Assembly (NCBI RefSeq): GCF_029873635.1 | Contig: NC_080420.1 | Span: 55,513,457-55,577,456 of the forward strand | Reading direction: 5' to 3' | DNA length: 64,000 bases | From: Malania oleifera | Lineage: Eukaryota > Streptophyta > Magnoliopsida > Santalales > Ximeniaceae | Shown here: piece by piece, positions 48,432 through 60,019 of the stretch | Position numbering within the stretch: position 1 is the first letter of the stretch | Layout of the letters: every line of letters starts with the position of its first letter | Notes under the pieces: generated by a model | The model's database searches: none | What the model was told of the DNA's origin: nothing | Seen by the model: the letters and a program-made list of their open reading frames with translations, nothing else | Made by a program: the position numbers and the translations under genes

Positions 48432-50060
48432 TACTTTTCTCAAAACATGTTCAATTTCAATAAAATTCCTCCATGTAAATAAACCAACATATATTCATAA
48501 AGAACTTCCCTCGTAGGGTTTTCCTAGCTAACGTCATGCTTCCCCCCATTATAGGCTTATGTGGCCTGAAGGCTAGACTTAACTGAGGCTGGCCACCACC
48601 AGGCTAAGTCAACTTCAACATATGTCTGTAGTACGATTGGCCTACCACAACTAGCCCAGACCTAGGGCGGTCCACATCTCTCCACAAGTCTAATTGACTG
48701 TCAATCACCAACACTACCATACCAGATCAGTGTGGTTGCACTCACCCCTTTAATTCTATAGCTATAGTACCATGCTCTATACATTAATAGTCCACCAAGG
48801 TTCTTAATTCATATATACATATATATATATATATATATTGCAATTTACATAGTGTTATGTAATATCAATATAACGAACTCCTCATATCATGCCAACATTT
48901 TATTGGTATATATATAACGAACAATATAACAAACTTTTTATTACCTGCCAACGTTATATTGCAAATTTATGCCAACATTATAACGAACTCATCATATTCT
49001 GCCAATGTTATATTGCGGTTTCCATAAAATTCATAAAATTAGACAATATAACGAACTCCTCATATCCTTCCAATGTTATATTGTGATTTTCATAACAACA
49101 GTATCAAACTCTCATTTTCATAAATCTGTAAACGGCCAGTCAAATCACATCTTATATAAAACCATCATTCTCAGGTTCAGTATAAATCAACAACCAGTTA
49201 AAACACATCTTGGTATAAAACCATCATTTTCAATTCCAGTATAAATCAATATATCATACTCGACATTATAGCCATCATATCATCACTGGTAAAATCATCA
49301 TATACAATCAAGCCATAAAAATTATCCTCATGCCTCACAAATTTTATCTAATAAATTATAACATTTTATTTTCCCATAAAAATATAGATTTTGCTGAAAT
49401 ATCATTTTCCACATGCATATATAATAAGAAAAACATTTATATAATATTTCTAAAAAATCCTGACATAACCTATCCCCTTACTTGTTTACTGAGAACATGC
49501 CTGCAAGGATCCTAAACTGACGCCCGTGACTTTCGCACAAATCCCTGTATTCAGATGCCTAAGTTTAATTAACTCAACCCCGAAATTATAATTATTTTAA
49601 CATTTCCTAGGCCCACGTATTCTAATTAACCGGTTAGATTCTAAAATAACAACCAACCTGATATCCATATACCTAAATTCTCCAATTTAATCGGTTAATT
49701 TTGAAAAACAACAGACATAATTTGTACTCCTTACCTTAGCCTTGGAGTGGTGCCTAGGATCCCCAAATCAAAATTCTGCTCCAATTAAAATGACTAGAAT
49801 CAAAGCTAGGACCCCGTGGTGGTGTTCGTTTTTCACTTTGGCCGAGAAACGAGGGAGAAATCTAGAGAGAGAAAGGGATGGGCGGAGGAGAGAGAGGGAG
49901 AGAGAATTTAAGTGCAGAGACGTTTCCGGGGGGGGGGGGGTTCTTCTGTGGATTATGAATTGGAAATCTCCAGAGAGTGGAAAACTTAAATCTTAAGCTT
50001 TCAATTCTACTTAAATCTTAAGCTTTCAATTCTGAAGCTTACTTTTAGATCCATTATTAT
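48432..50060 (-). mobile_element. Ty3/gypsy LTR J, truncated at both ends
   Basis: The sequence aligns with LTR H over 49440-50060 (for example atccatatacc, ggagtggtgcctaggatccc, accccgtggtggtgttcg). It continues inward through the GAGCATGGTACTATAGCT core (48763-48780) and the ccttcaggccacataagc block (about 48560-48580). A CT tract (GA on plus, 49877-49905) and a G run of 12 (about 49928-49940) are present. It stops against the LTR end of element I at 48431 and, on the other side, against a gag stub near 50060. Confidence 0.75.
48880..49090 (-). repeat. Minisatellite in LTR J
   Basis: Imperfect copies of gccaaygttatattgc and aacgaactcctcatat alternate about four times, at the same relative position as the arrays in the other gypsy LTRs. 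Confidence 0.75.
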
Positions 50061-50198
50061 CACCAGCGTGATCATCGCTATTCCTAGGGTCCATCATGAA
50101 AATAGAACAACATAATCTTAGAATCCAAACTCCATAACATGACTAATACATTAATCTAATTGAGAACCTTATATAACCCATTAACCTAACGTCCTTAT
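50061..50198 (-). pseudogene. Leader end and first codons of gag, gypsy element B
   Basis: On the minus strand the leader continues after the solo LTR (50199-52236) and reaches ATGATGGACCC at 50097. The short open start, MMDPRNSDDHAGD, is plausible for a gypsy gag N-terminus but too short for a homology claim. It is lost at the junction with LTR J. Confidence 0.4.
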
Positions 50199-52236
50199 TG
50201 TTAACTTTGGTGCAATCCCAAGAGGGGGGTGAATTGGATATTTAAAAATTTCTTCCTAGGTCAAACAGTCTAACAATAGTATTATGCAACCTAGGGTCTG
50301 TCTATGCAATTTTATATCCAATCGTTCACAATAAAACATACACGTGCGGTAAATAAATTGCGAAAAAGTAAATTGCACACACAATATGTTATCGAGGTTC
50401 AGCCAAAGTGCCTACGTCCTTGCCTTAGCTCACCAACACAAGGCTATAAGCTCACTTCACGGGTGGAGCGGCACTGGTTACAACTAGGTCAATTAACGAG
50501 GTTGACCTCAACCTACAACTACACCTTACTAGGATGGTGCACCTAACTTTCCTAACCGGGTCTAAGCCAATCCGAGACTATTCAATAGGGCTAGTCTCCC
50601 TCTTCAGGCCCACGCTTGGAATACAAAAAATATTTAATATAAATTTTGCGTATACGGAAATATGCTTCTCAACAAGCAGATATGTACCACAATATAGTCC
50701 AAATAATGATGCAAGCACAGATGATAGTAAATATGCTTAGTGCTTAATAATGTGTGCTAAACACTCAATCTAATGTAAATATACAATCAAGATCTATAGT
50801 GTCTTTCCAAGCAAACTTTGAAACAAATAATCAATGTAAATCAATCACCACAAGTTTCAAAGTATTTCAACAAGTATATTCAAAATATCTCAAATATGAT
50901 TTTCTAAAAAATAATAGCTCAAGAGATATTTGAAAAAATATGTAAGCTTGTGATAAAATATTTTTTTCAAATCAAAATACACAAGCTTGATGAGTCTTGC
51001 AACAAAAATGCAAAGACTCACTAGTTATGAAGATTTTTCCCACACAAAGATTTATTAGTTAAATCGGGGGAAAAATCCTAGCTAAAAACTCTCAATAAGA
51101 AATAACAATCAAAGTATGACAGAGAGAGTTTTAGCAATATGAATCACTCAATAACACTCTTAGAAAGTTGGATTTCTCAAAGGAATAGCAAAAAGTGAGT
51201 GTATGGGCTTAGTATGAGAAATATATGCTCTTTGAAAAACAGAAGATTTTTGGCCAATCAAATATATGAATCCAATCCTTAATTTTTGCAAATGAAGCCA
51301 TATATATAGACTTGGCCAAAATTATAGCAGTTGGGGAAAGATTAATTGAGTTTAATAAAAAATATCCCAGTTTAACCTCAGTAAAATTTGAGCAACCTGA
51401 GAGATTTGGTCGACCACTTTTAAGGTTCGGTCAACTGGGGTGCTCAGTTCAGTCAACCGGGAAGAATTTAATCTACGAGGATGGTCGACCAATCAAAGGT
51501 GATTTTGAACCCTCTGAGATTCGGTTAATCAAAATAAGTTCGATTGATCGAACTTTATACACTTTGGTCGACCAAGTCCTTTTGTACCCGGAGGTTCGGT
51601 CGACCAAAGCGTTGGGACTTCCCACGTGTCCATTCGGTGGGCCAGGACGTTGGTATTCATTTTAGGACGGTCAACCAAGTGGTCAACAATTTGACCCTGG
51701 GAAGGTTCGGTCGACCGAAGAACTCTGAGCATTGGAGTTCGGTCAACCGAACATGCCAACACTGTGTATTTCGGTCCTATTCCTTTTATGAAATTGTCCC
51801 TAAACACATGATACTTAATTCTAAGACAATAGGGGACTTTTTCATTCAAAACTTTGGGTCCTATGGCTGATCTAAGGCCTTTGAGCATTAAGTCCAAAAA
51901 AATCTGACGTCGGTCGACCGAAACCGTCTTGTGGTTCCCTATGGTCAAACTATGGTCATTGAGCATATAAGCCTATCATGCATGAGATGCAATTATTATA
52001 GACCATATAAGATACAGACCCAAATAAATTAAACAATAAATAAATGGGCTTCATCTCCATATGGTTGTTCGGCCTCTTTGCTATTCCAATGCCATGGTTT
52101 ATGTGATCATTGTGGTCCTTATGGCTTCCTTGCTCCCTCACCATCTATGCGTGCTAAAAGTAAGTTCCTGTTCATAAGCTCAGTGCACAGGTAAGATAGT
52201 CATAATCAAAATGAGATAGGACTAAAAAAGTCAACA
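50199..52236 (-). mobile_element. Solo copia LTR in the leader of gypsy element B
   Basis: It starts TGTTGACTTTTTTAG at 52236 (minus) and ends ACCAAAGTTAACA at 50199. Perfect TSD cttat is at 50194-50198 and 52237-52241. It is the same family as 24927-27092. GGTCGACC motifs occupy 51405-51920 and TATATATA lies at 51301-51308 (minus sense). No internal sequence is attached. Confidence 0.93.
51301..51920 (-). promoter_or_regulatory. TATA box and GGTCGACC array (solo LTR 50199)
   Basis: Exact GGTCGACC cores lie near 51407, 51482, 51566, 51597, 51707 and 51911. Several one-base variants (ggtcaacc) lie between them. TATATATA (51301-51308) is about 100 bp from the nearest core. Confidence 0.6.
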
Positions 52237-52531
52237 CTTATTCTCAATTTAAGGTTTAGCCCTGCAATTTAGAAACAAAACCCAATGATAGTTTACCATA
52301 GTTTTCTTGAAATCGTCATTGTAGAAAAATCATAGAAACCACCACAAAGTTCCTACCTCCAAACTGCGAAACAAAATCCTAAATTATTATCTTAACTTCC
52401 AACATTTACTTACTAAAATCTTGATCTACTCATTTCCTGTCTTCTTCAAGATCTATTCCTAAACTCTGGTATTGTTTTCCGTAGTGCACTAAAGTCTACA
52501 GATTCTAACAACCTAAGCTTTGATACCACAA
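52237..52531 (-). mobile_element. PBS and leader of gypsy element B
   Basis: TGGTATCAAAGC (minus, 52517-52528) is an initiator-Met-type PBS three bases after the LTR end. The leader matches 7162-7440 in element A. Confidence 0.78.
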
Positions 52532-53135
52532 TGTAATGCCCCAAAAATTCTGGCTATATTATTTTTTTTTCCATTTTACTTAATAAACTCTGATACCACA
52601 AACTGTAAACAAAGTCAACTCAGACCCAAAGTGGTTTACCAAGGATATACTTGTTCATAAATACATATCAACTGTGCAGCGAAAAACATGATATACCTAA
52701 ACCTTATACACAATACTAGAATCCTACTAACTTCATAATTATACATATACATCTCCAAAAATCCATAGAAATATTCTAAGGACTCACACAAAATCCCTCT
52801 TCCAACTCAAACACTTACCTTGCGGCTAGGGCTGTACTAAAACCTCCTCTATCTCGGAGCTTGCTCCGCTCGTCTATATGAGTTTCTTGAAATGTTTGAA
52901 TTATGGGGTGAGACACCTCTCAGTAAGTGGGATAGATTAGCATCAGTATGTGGCACATGAGTTCTATTGTGTTACTAACATATACGGTACTGTGCTATGA
53001 AACTAAACTAAGTCATCCAGGTTCTGCTATCATATAGTACATTTCATAAATAACTGTAATATAACTGTTTCACGGTTCCGTGTAAAATTTGTCATAATAA
53101 TGTTTCTGAATAAACTGTTATAAATATATCTAGTC

Positions 53136-53236
53136 ATGACATCTAGGCCGGTTGAAATATCACGGCATCTGGACCGACTGAATTATCACGGCATCTGGAT
53201 CGATTGAATTATCACGGCATCTGGGGCGGCGAAATT
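53136..53236 (-). repeat. 26-bp minisatellite in LTR B
   Basis: Three units of atcacggcatctggaycgay plus six bases lie at 53159-53184, 53185-53210 and 53211-53236. A decayed unit precedes them (about 53136). Confidence 0.88.
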
Positions 53237-53937
53237 ATCACAATATACTAGAAATATCATAAGTTCTGTACTGTTTATAGATTTTCTAAAAATTCATTAT
53301 AAAAACATGCTTGTTCTGTGTAACCATAAAATACTTTGACATGCTAATATATGCAATAAAGTCTTTATACTCATGCCACACAAGTGAGTGCTATTCTATA
53401 ATATGCTGACTTTTTGGGGAGATTATATTTTTTGAAAAATAATAATAAATCTGTTTCAAGGGTTTTCTCAGTTCAAACATCAGACTTGCCAAAAACTTAC
53501 ATTAATTCATATATACAATTTTTGAATAAAATACTATATTTTAAATGGTAAACTTTTTGAAAATACCTGACATAATCTATCCCCTTACCTATTTCCTGGA
53601 ACTATGCCTGCAGGGAATCCAATATTATGCCCGCGGCGCCCGCACAAAACTTGCATCCATAAACCCTAATTCAATCAAATTAACCCTAGAATAACAGCCA
53701 TTCAACATTCCTACACCCACATATTACCAATTATTAACTAAAATTTTAAAAATAACCTCCTTACCCTTATTTTGGAGTGGTGCCTGAAATGCCCAATTCA
53801 CAAAAGTACTCTGGTTAAATTGCATAGAATCGCCACCGGGATCTTGAAATCACGTTTATCAGCTGATTCGGGCTGAGATCAGGTGAGAAATCGAGGAGAG
53901 AAGGAGGGAGAGCCGCAACCCTTGATGTGTGTGTGTC

Positions 53938-53951
<14 letters not shown>

Positions 53952-54002
<51 letters not shown>
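53952..54002. repeat. (GA)n microsatellite
   Basis: A pure GA tract with a GT stretch before it (about 53924-53950); CT in the sense of LTR B. Confidence 0.95.
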
Positions 54003-54008
<6 letters not shown>

Positions 54009-54249
54009 ATTTCCTTTAAAAAATGAGCTGCAGGACCTCACATATAAACTATTGCCAAACAAAACCGTCAATGGTTTGGCTTTTAACCAAACCTTTTCAC
54101 CATTTTACCTTTAACAGTGCCACTGTAATTACAAAACTGTCGATGGTTTTCTACTCCCCCACCAAACCATCGACGGTTTGGTCTGCACCAAACCAAATTC
54201 CTTCTTTTCCTTTGTTTTTGTTATTATTCCTATTTTTCAGGTCTCTACA

Positions 54250-54360
54250 TGGAGGGCCGTAAGTTTAACCTTTCTACTCAATACATTTGCAACTTAGTTT
54301 ATAGGCTTTTGCTTGAAGAAGAAATTAAATTCTACTAAGACTTCTTTTTGATGAACCTCA
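54250..54360 (-). pseudogene. Gypsy pol relic M, RNase H end (continues from 63246)
   Basis: The minus strand encodes VLVEFNFFFKQKP followed after a stop by VANVLSRK, the end of RNase H in many plant gypsy elements. It is the continuation of 63246-64000 across element L. The TSD cctca at 54356-54360 and 63241-63245 proves the split. LTR B cuts it at 54249. Confidence 0.8.
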
Positions 54361-55160
54361 TGACTCACTCAAAAAATGAGCAGCTCGGAAGCTATCCCAA
54401 ATATAGGAGTTCAGTCGTATACTAGTTAGCCCAAGGGCCAGATCGTCTCTTCCAGGAATGCAGTTTAATTCCAAATTTTGTGTAATTCAAAAAGAAATTA
54501 AAACAGGACAAATTATTGAACATAATTCAGATTCGGTTTTTAGGAATTTTGAGATTTTTGCAAGGAAACTTAAACTTAATCTAAAAATTAAACATGCAAG
54601 AAGATAACTAAATGAACGCCGGATTCAATACCAGAATAAAGAAGTAAGTAAACCCTGCAATCATCCAATTGAATAAAAATTCTAACTTTAAGTACAAGCC
54701 GAAACAAGATTAAATCCTAACAAGATAGAACCACTAACTTTAATGATAAAAACACCTAAGAACGATTTAAATTCTAATAAAAACTCCAAATAAGAGAAAC
54801 AATTGATTTTTTATAATAAACAATAACCCAAATGAATATTTAAGATTCAAAAGGGAACTTAAAAAAAAAAAAAGACAATCTAAACTCAATAATTCAAAAT
54901 AACTCAACCAAATTGAAATTCCAACAATGACTTTGAATAAAAAAAAAAGACAAATAAATATAACCCAATCAAAACAAATAAACTTAGTACCTTAACAACT
55001 TCAATGGAAAATAATAAACTAAAACAAATAATAACTAAGATTTTGAAGAAACTGGAATTAAAAATAAATACAATCCAATAACTATTAAAATTCCAAAGAA
55101 ATACTTTAAATAAACAAAACTGAAATTATCATTAAAAATAACTTGAACAAGTATTAAAGA

Positions 55161-55231
<71 letters not shown>

Positions 55232-55956
55232 GAGAGAGAGAGAGAGAGGAGAGAGGAGAGATGAGAGGAGAGAGAGAGAGAGAGAGAGAGGGGAAGAGAG
55301 AGAGAGAGAGAGAGAGATGAGGTCGAAGGAGGCAGGCTTCACGGCTACACAGCTACTGCCCAAAAAGAACCCCTTTTGTTCTCGCACAACTCCCCACACA
55401 AAGGCTCTCCTCCTCCCAAAGAAAACTTAGCTACCCAAAAGAAAAACTACAAAAGCCTACCAAACCCTACATGCCTCTCTCTCTAAAGAAACTTGCCCTT
55501 CCTTTAAATTCAATACCCAGTGCCTCTTTGTTGCATAGGCGGGTCAAATCAAGGGTATATGGGTTTTTTTTTTCTTTTTTTCTATTCATCTCAATTCGGC
55601 TCCAGTTACCCTTAACTTTCAACCCAATTTTGACCTTCCTACAGCTCGTAGCTCTCAAACTCAAAGCACAAAAGTTGTATAGCATCTTCTTGGATTTCCA
55701 CAACATTTTGAATCATCTTGATTAGAACTCACATGAGGGAGTTATACCCAGATTACGAAGTAATGTCGATTTTAATGTCCATAAATTACCCTGTAATAAT
55801 AAAATACCAAAAATTCACAAATTATTGAATAAAAATCCAAATATTATAAATTGAGTGCAATGTTAAAATATTGAACATAATTAGGTACTTAATTAAAATT
55901 ATAATTTTTAATGCATGAATTTAAACGCCTAATTACGCAACTTTGACGCGTAATCA
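54361..55956 (-). mobile_element. 3' LTR of element L
   Basis: 1.6 kb. It aligns with 61754-63240 along its whole length. The main length difference is in the GA tract (55165-55320 here, 62563-62612 in the partner). Confidence 0.92.
55165..55320. repeat. Long (GA)n tract in 3' LTR of L
   Basis: About 155 bp of GA with scattered GG interruptions. The partner LTR has only about 50 bp. Confidence 0.95.
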
Positions 55957-56754
55957 CACTCCCCAACTAAAGTTTTGCTAGTCCCTAGGAAATAATAAAA
56001 AAAAACAAAGAAAACTCCCAAATCCTATCTACCTCTTCTTTCGCGGGAAACACAACTACATTTACCAAATGCAATAAGGCTTTAAACCCTTAGGTCAATC
56101 CTAGTGGATGAGTTGTAGTCTCGTGAAGGTTTCCAGGGTGACATCCACAAACACCAATTCCAATGAATATTAAATGAATGCACATGCAACACAAATACAC
56201 CATTTCACCTATAGGAATATCACCAGATTACACACAAGCTCGTTCATACACAATTCACGCAACTCTGAGGCAAGTTATTCATGCAAGTTTTATCATTATA
56301 TAGCCATTAAAAATAGTATACTCACATAGATTTAACCGGTAATTACAATTTAGAGTTAATGTAGTCGTATAAATTCAAGCATAAATAGGCAAATCTCGAG
56401 GCATGTGTAATGTGCGTAACTCGTCACACCCAAGATACCAGTGGATACCTACAGAACGATCATTTTGACTCGGCCTAATTGGTATACCCTAAAAAACACT
56501 CAAAAAGGATGAGTTCACTTGTCATATGTAAGGAGGAGTGTCATGATCAAACATCCCACATATTGCAAGGAACAACGCTAAATGTACGGAGTGAACTAGT
56601 ATGAAAAGGATCCAGCCTATTTGTGAGGTGTCGGGTCCTTCACCCTATCATCTTCTCACCTACTTGCTATGTCCAACCAAGACCACCCTAGATCAACTTA
56701 TTCACAAACTAGGTGTGAATACATCTGAAGCATTAGGCGATTGAAGAGTCTTTA
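55957..56754 (-). mobile_element. PPT and distal interior of element L
   Basis: TTTAGTTGGGGAGTG (minus, 55957-55971) immediately precedes the 3' LTR and is the PPT. The rest is noncoding, with no frame resembling pol. A similar purine block, TTTAGTTGGGGGGG, is repeated near 59611-59630. Confidence 0.7.
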
Positions 56755-57724
56755 TGTAATGACCTACTTAATTTATCATATAGATTTTTTTCCCACATAA
56801 TATCCTTATAAACCATCCACCTGGACCCAAGGGTACCAAGGGTAACCTGAAATTCAACACCATTACCTAAGCAACAAGAAACGTGAAATCATATACAATC
56901 AGAATACCATACAACCCAATACCAGAGTTTACTACAACCGTCATTTAATATACACATCTCAAAAATATCCAAAATAGTCCTAGGATCGCTACCCAAAAAT
57001 CCGTCTGAGCCTAACAAGTACTTACCCTTTAGGTAAGGCAGGACTACCAAACGCTAGCACTGTGGAGCTTTATCTGCTCTTCTATCTGGGGCTCCTGAAA
57101 CGTCATATAAGTTGGGGCAAGACACCTCTCAGTAAGGGAAGATAAACTAATACCAGTGTGTGGCAACATGAGTATTTCCGTGTTATACATATAATCATAC
57201 ATAACCATACTTGGTACAATTATCTATTTCATATATGGGAAAAACATGTATATAATCATATCATGGTGGAATATACTGAATTTCCATAAACATATTTCAT
57301 CTCACATAATAATAATACAAAAACACCTTGGAAGGTTAGCTGGCTGGTGTCATGTATTACCCCCACATGACTGGGTTGTGCGGCCTGAAGGCGGGATCCG
57401 ACAACGGTTGGCCGACCACTGCCGAATCAAAAGCAAAAGTCTGTAAGTACAATGGGTATGCCTCTACTAGTCCATACACCAAGGGCGCCAACACTACACT
57501 AACCACATCGACTACCATTCTCCCGCTGCCCCGTACGGCTAGCGGTTACACTAACATATCATGATTGTGATCATATAACTACGGTACCGTGCTCGTGTAA
57601 GCCTAAACCAAGCCAACCAGGTTATGATAACATATAACATATTTCCAAATTGTGATACATGATTATTTCATAATAATAATTATCAAATCAATATCATCAT
57701 ATCATTTCATAACATAATATGAAA

Positions 57725-57960
57725 ATCTTCGGCCCTTACGCTGGCATTTCGTATTTTATCAATCATGGCCCGTACGCCGTATCACATGTCAGATAAAATC
57801 CTCGGCCTATACGCTGACATATCATATAAGAGGCTCAACCTGTACACCAGCATATCATATAAGAAAACCCTTGGCCTGTACATCGGTATATTATATAAAT
57901 GGCTCAGCCCGTACGCCGACATATCATATAAAAACTCTTGGCCCGTACGCTGGTGTATTA
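57725..57960 (-). repeat. Minisatellite in solo LTR 56755
   Basis: About six units of roughly 34-37 bp contain ggcccgtacgcyggyatatc and atataa. Because the period is near a multiple of three, a spurious frame with repeated ISYK peptides appears. Confidence 0.85.
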
Positions 57961-58538
57961 TAGTAAAACTTTGTATCATTTAACATTTTCCTAGAAAATA
58001 GTAAATCATAATAAATTCTACTCATGCCACACAAAATGGGTATTACACATATTTAAAACATATCATTATTTACAGCAGTATTTTCCCAAACATAATGCTA
58101 ATATATATGCTATAAAATTATACATATATTTTTCATGAAAACAACTAGCTTAGTTTATCCCCTTACCTGATTCCTGAAGAGCCCCTAAAATATACCAGTC
58201 TTGCACTCGCAGGGTTCCCTGTTCAACACCTTGAAACCAACATCTCTTAGAACAAAACTTTAGTATTTTCTTGACTACTACAATTTCTACAACTACAGGA
58301 AAGTCAAATACTAAATAAAATGCCTTACCCTAAACTTGGGATGAAATCCAAGCTAGCCCCACCGACAATCCACTCTAACAGACTTGTAAAGAACTTCCCC
58401 AAGAGTGTCGTGGCGACTTTGGATCATTGATCTAGCGAAAAACAGACCCAGAAACTTAGAGAGAAGGGTGGGAAACCGAAGTGGAGAGATAAAGAGAGGT
58501 TTGTGCGTGAAATTTAAGCCAAAAATGAAGTTTAAACC

Positions 58539-58745
58539 TATTTATACACTGGCCTTCGTTGACGAGTCACATCACTACGTAGACGAGGTCAAGAAGAAAA
58601 TTCATCGACGAATACTTACCCTCACCGACGAAATTCAGAACTGAGCTATATCCTCTTGGTATGTTCTCATCAACGAGACATGTCCCCATCGACGAGCCCC
58701 TCATATGTGCTCGTTGACGAATCCCTTGTGTTCGTCGATGAGACC
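58539..58745 (-). promoter_or_regulatory. TATA box and TCGTCGACGA-type array (solo LTR 56755)
   Basis: TATAAATA in minus sense lies at 58539-58546. About eight variants of TCGTYGAYGA (e.g. near 58557, 58603, 58689, 58733) lie upstream of it in that sense. Confidence 0.6.
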
Positions 58746-58831
58746 TTGTTTAAATATTAAATTTATAATTTCTTTTTTCTCCCTTATTTCATTATTTAAA
58801 TACGATAATTTCTCTGGGTCACTACACTTTA

Positions 58832-60019
58832 TATATGGAGAATATGTGTCACGTTCCTGACTTTTTATTGTAGTTGTGTGGAGCAGATATTAATCTTTCA
58901 CTTCATTCTTGTGCATTTCTATTTCTTTTTTTTTTTTTCTTTCTTCTGCTCATTCTTTAATTTCTGTCTTTTCATGGTCAATCAGGACAATTATTACACT
59001 TATTTTCTTGTCTTCATACCAACCATGTGAATTAAGCTCAAACAGTAGTCTATGAACTAAGTCTATTTCTAAGGATGGCTCAACCTTCACATCTTGAGCA
59101 GGCTACAAGACCTAGGTTTCTATCTCCCTACTAGATGTCACCTCTAATCTAGCAAGTCAAAAATCAAGACTAGTGTACAAAGAGTATTCAGGAAAGAAAA
59201 AGAAATTTGAGTTTCATGAACTCCAAGCTGACGTCAAAAACTCAAAAGAACAATAAATGACTCAACAGTACCTCACAAGGTGTCATAGTCGTCACGGGCG
59301 CTCCCTAAGTGCTCACAAGGAAGCCTAAGTGCTACAAGTCACGTGAACATGTATTTTCAATCTCATGAGATACCATGTAAATACAAGAGTTTATATAACT
59401 AGATTAATACAAATGAACTACTAGTCAACTTACATAGAGTTACAATTCCTAGATTAGCCATATAAAGAGAAACAACAAATAAATAACCCACTATACAACT
59501 TAAGTGTGTAACTCCTAGGTTATATGCAAGTATGTAAAGGGTATAAGTCAGTGTTAATCATGGTCTAATCATCCATATTCAATATTTTTTTTTTCAATGT
59601 GTTTTCTTACCCCCCCCCCCCAACTAAAGTGGAACATTGTCCTCAATGTGAAAGCATAGGGGAAATAGAAAAGATGTGCATAGGGGAAGTAGAGCGTACC
59701 TAGGTGGAGAAGTAAGGGAAAATAAAAATTGAAACTAAAGAAAAATGTGCCTGAAAATAAACTAAAAATAAAACAAGGTAAAACAAAATGAAAAGAAAGG
59801 AAAGAAAAACATCATAGTCTATTTGGCAGAGGCTCTAGAGGAATTTCATCTAGTGGGTGCAGGTCTATAAATTGAACTAGTGAGTCTCCAAATTTAAGTC
59901 TCCACAATGAATCAGTCTTGTTACCTGCACAAAAGTTAGCCTAAAATAAATCAATATGTTCTAAGGTACTAGAAAAAATATGTGTAGACTGCCTTCCTTG
60001 TTTTAACAAGAAAGGACCT
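58832..60019 (-). mobile_element. Noncoding interior of element L after gag
   Basis: This occupies the place of pol. On the minus strand it includes cattgaggacaatgttccac, then TTTAGTTGGGG (59611-59655), a motif usually seen after pol in plant gypsy elements. A C run of 12 lies at about 59611-59622. No protease or polymerase motif was found in any frame. Confidence 0.7.

Larger units (their letters stand above)
52532..54249 (-). mobile_element. 5' LTR of gypsy element B
   Basis: It starts TGTAGAGACCTGAAA at 54249 (minus) and ends GGGGCATTACA at 52532. It shares with LTR A the aaaccrtcgacggttt motifs near the start (54064-54185), a long CT tract (GA on plus, 53952-54002), GGTAAGG sites (plus ccttacc near 53583 and 53760) and the GCACAGTACCGTATA core (52983-52997). 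A leader follows, so it is a 5' LTR. It inserted into the minus-strand pol relic whose next bases are 54250-54360. Confidence 0.85.
56755..58826 (-). mobile_element. Solo gypsy LTR inserted in the interior of L
   Basis: It starts TGTAGTGACCCAGAG at 58826 (minus) and ends GGTCATTACA at 56755. Perfect TSD cttta is at 56750-56754 and 58827-58831. It contains a TCGTCGACGA-type array, TATAAATA, two GGTAAGG sites (plus ccttacc near 58165 and 58324), a minisatellite, the GCACGGTACCGTAGT core (57579-57593) and the gttgtgcggcctgaag block (57374-57390). Confidence 0.94.

Noticed and set aside
48432-54249. LTR J and LTR B as the two LTRs of one element
   Set aside because: Their sequences differ too much in matching parts (for example around 49745 and 53775). 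J resembles H, and B resembles A.
57765-57983. Frame with repeated ISYK peptides
   Set aside because: It arises from the minisatellite of the solo LTR; both strands give similar frames.
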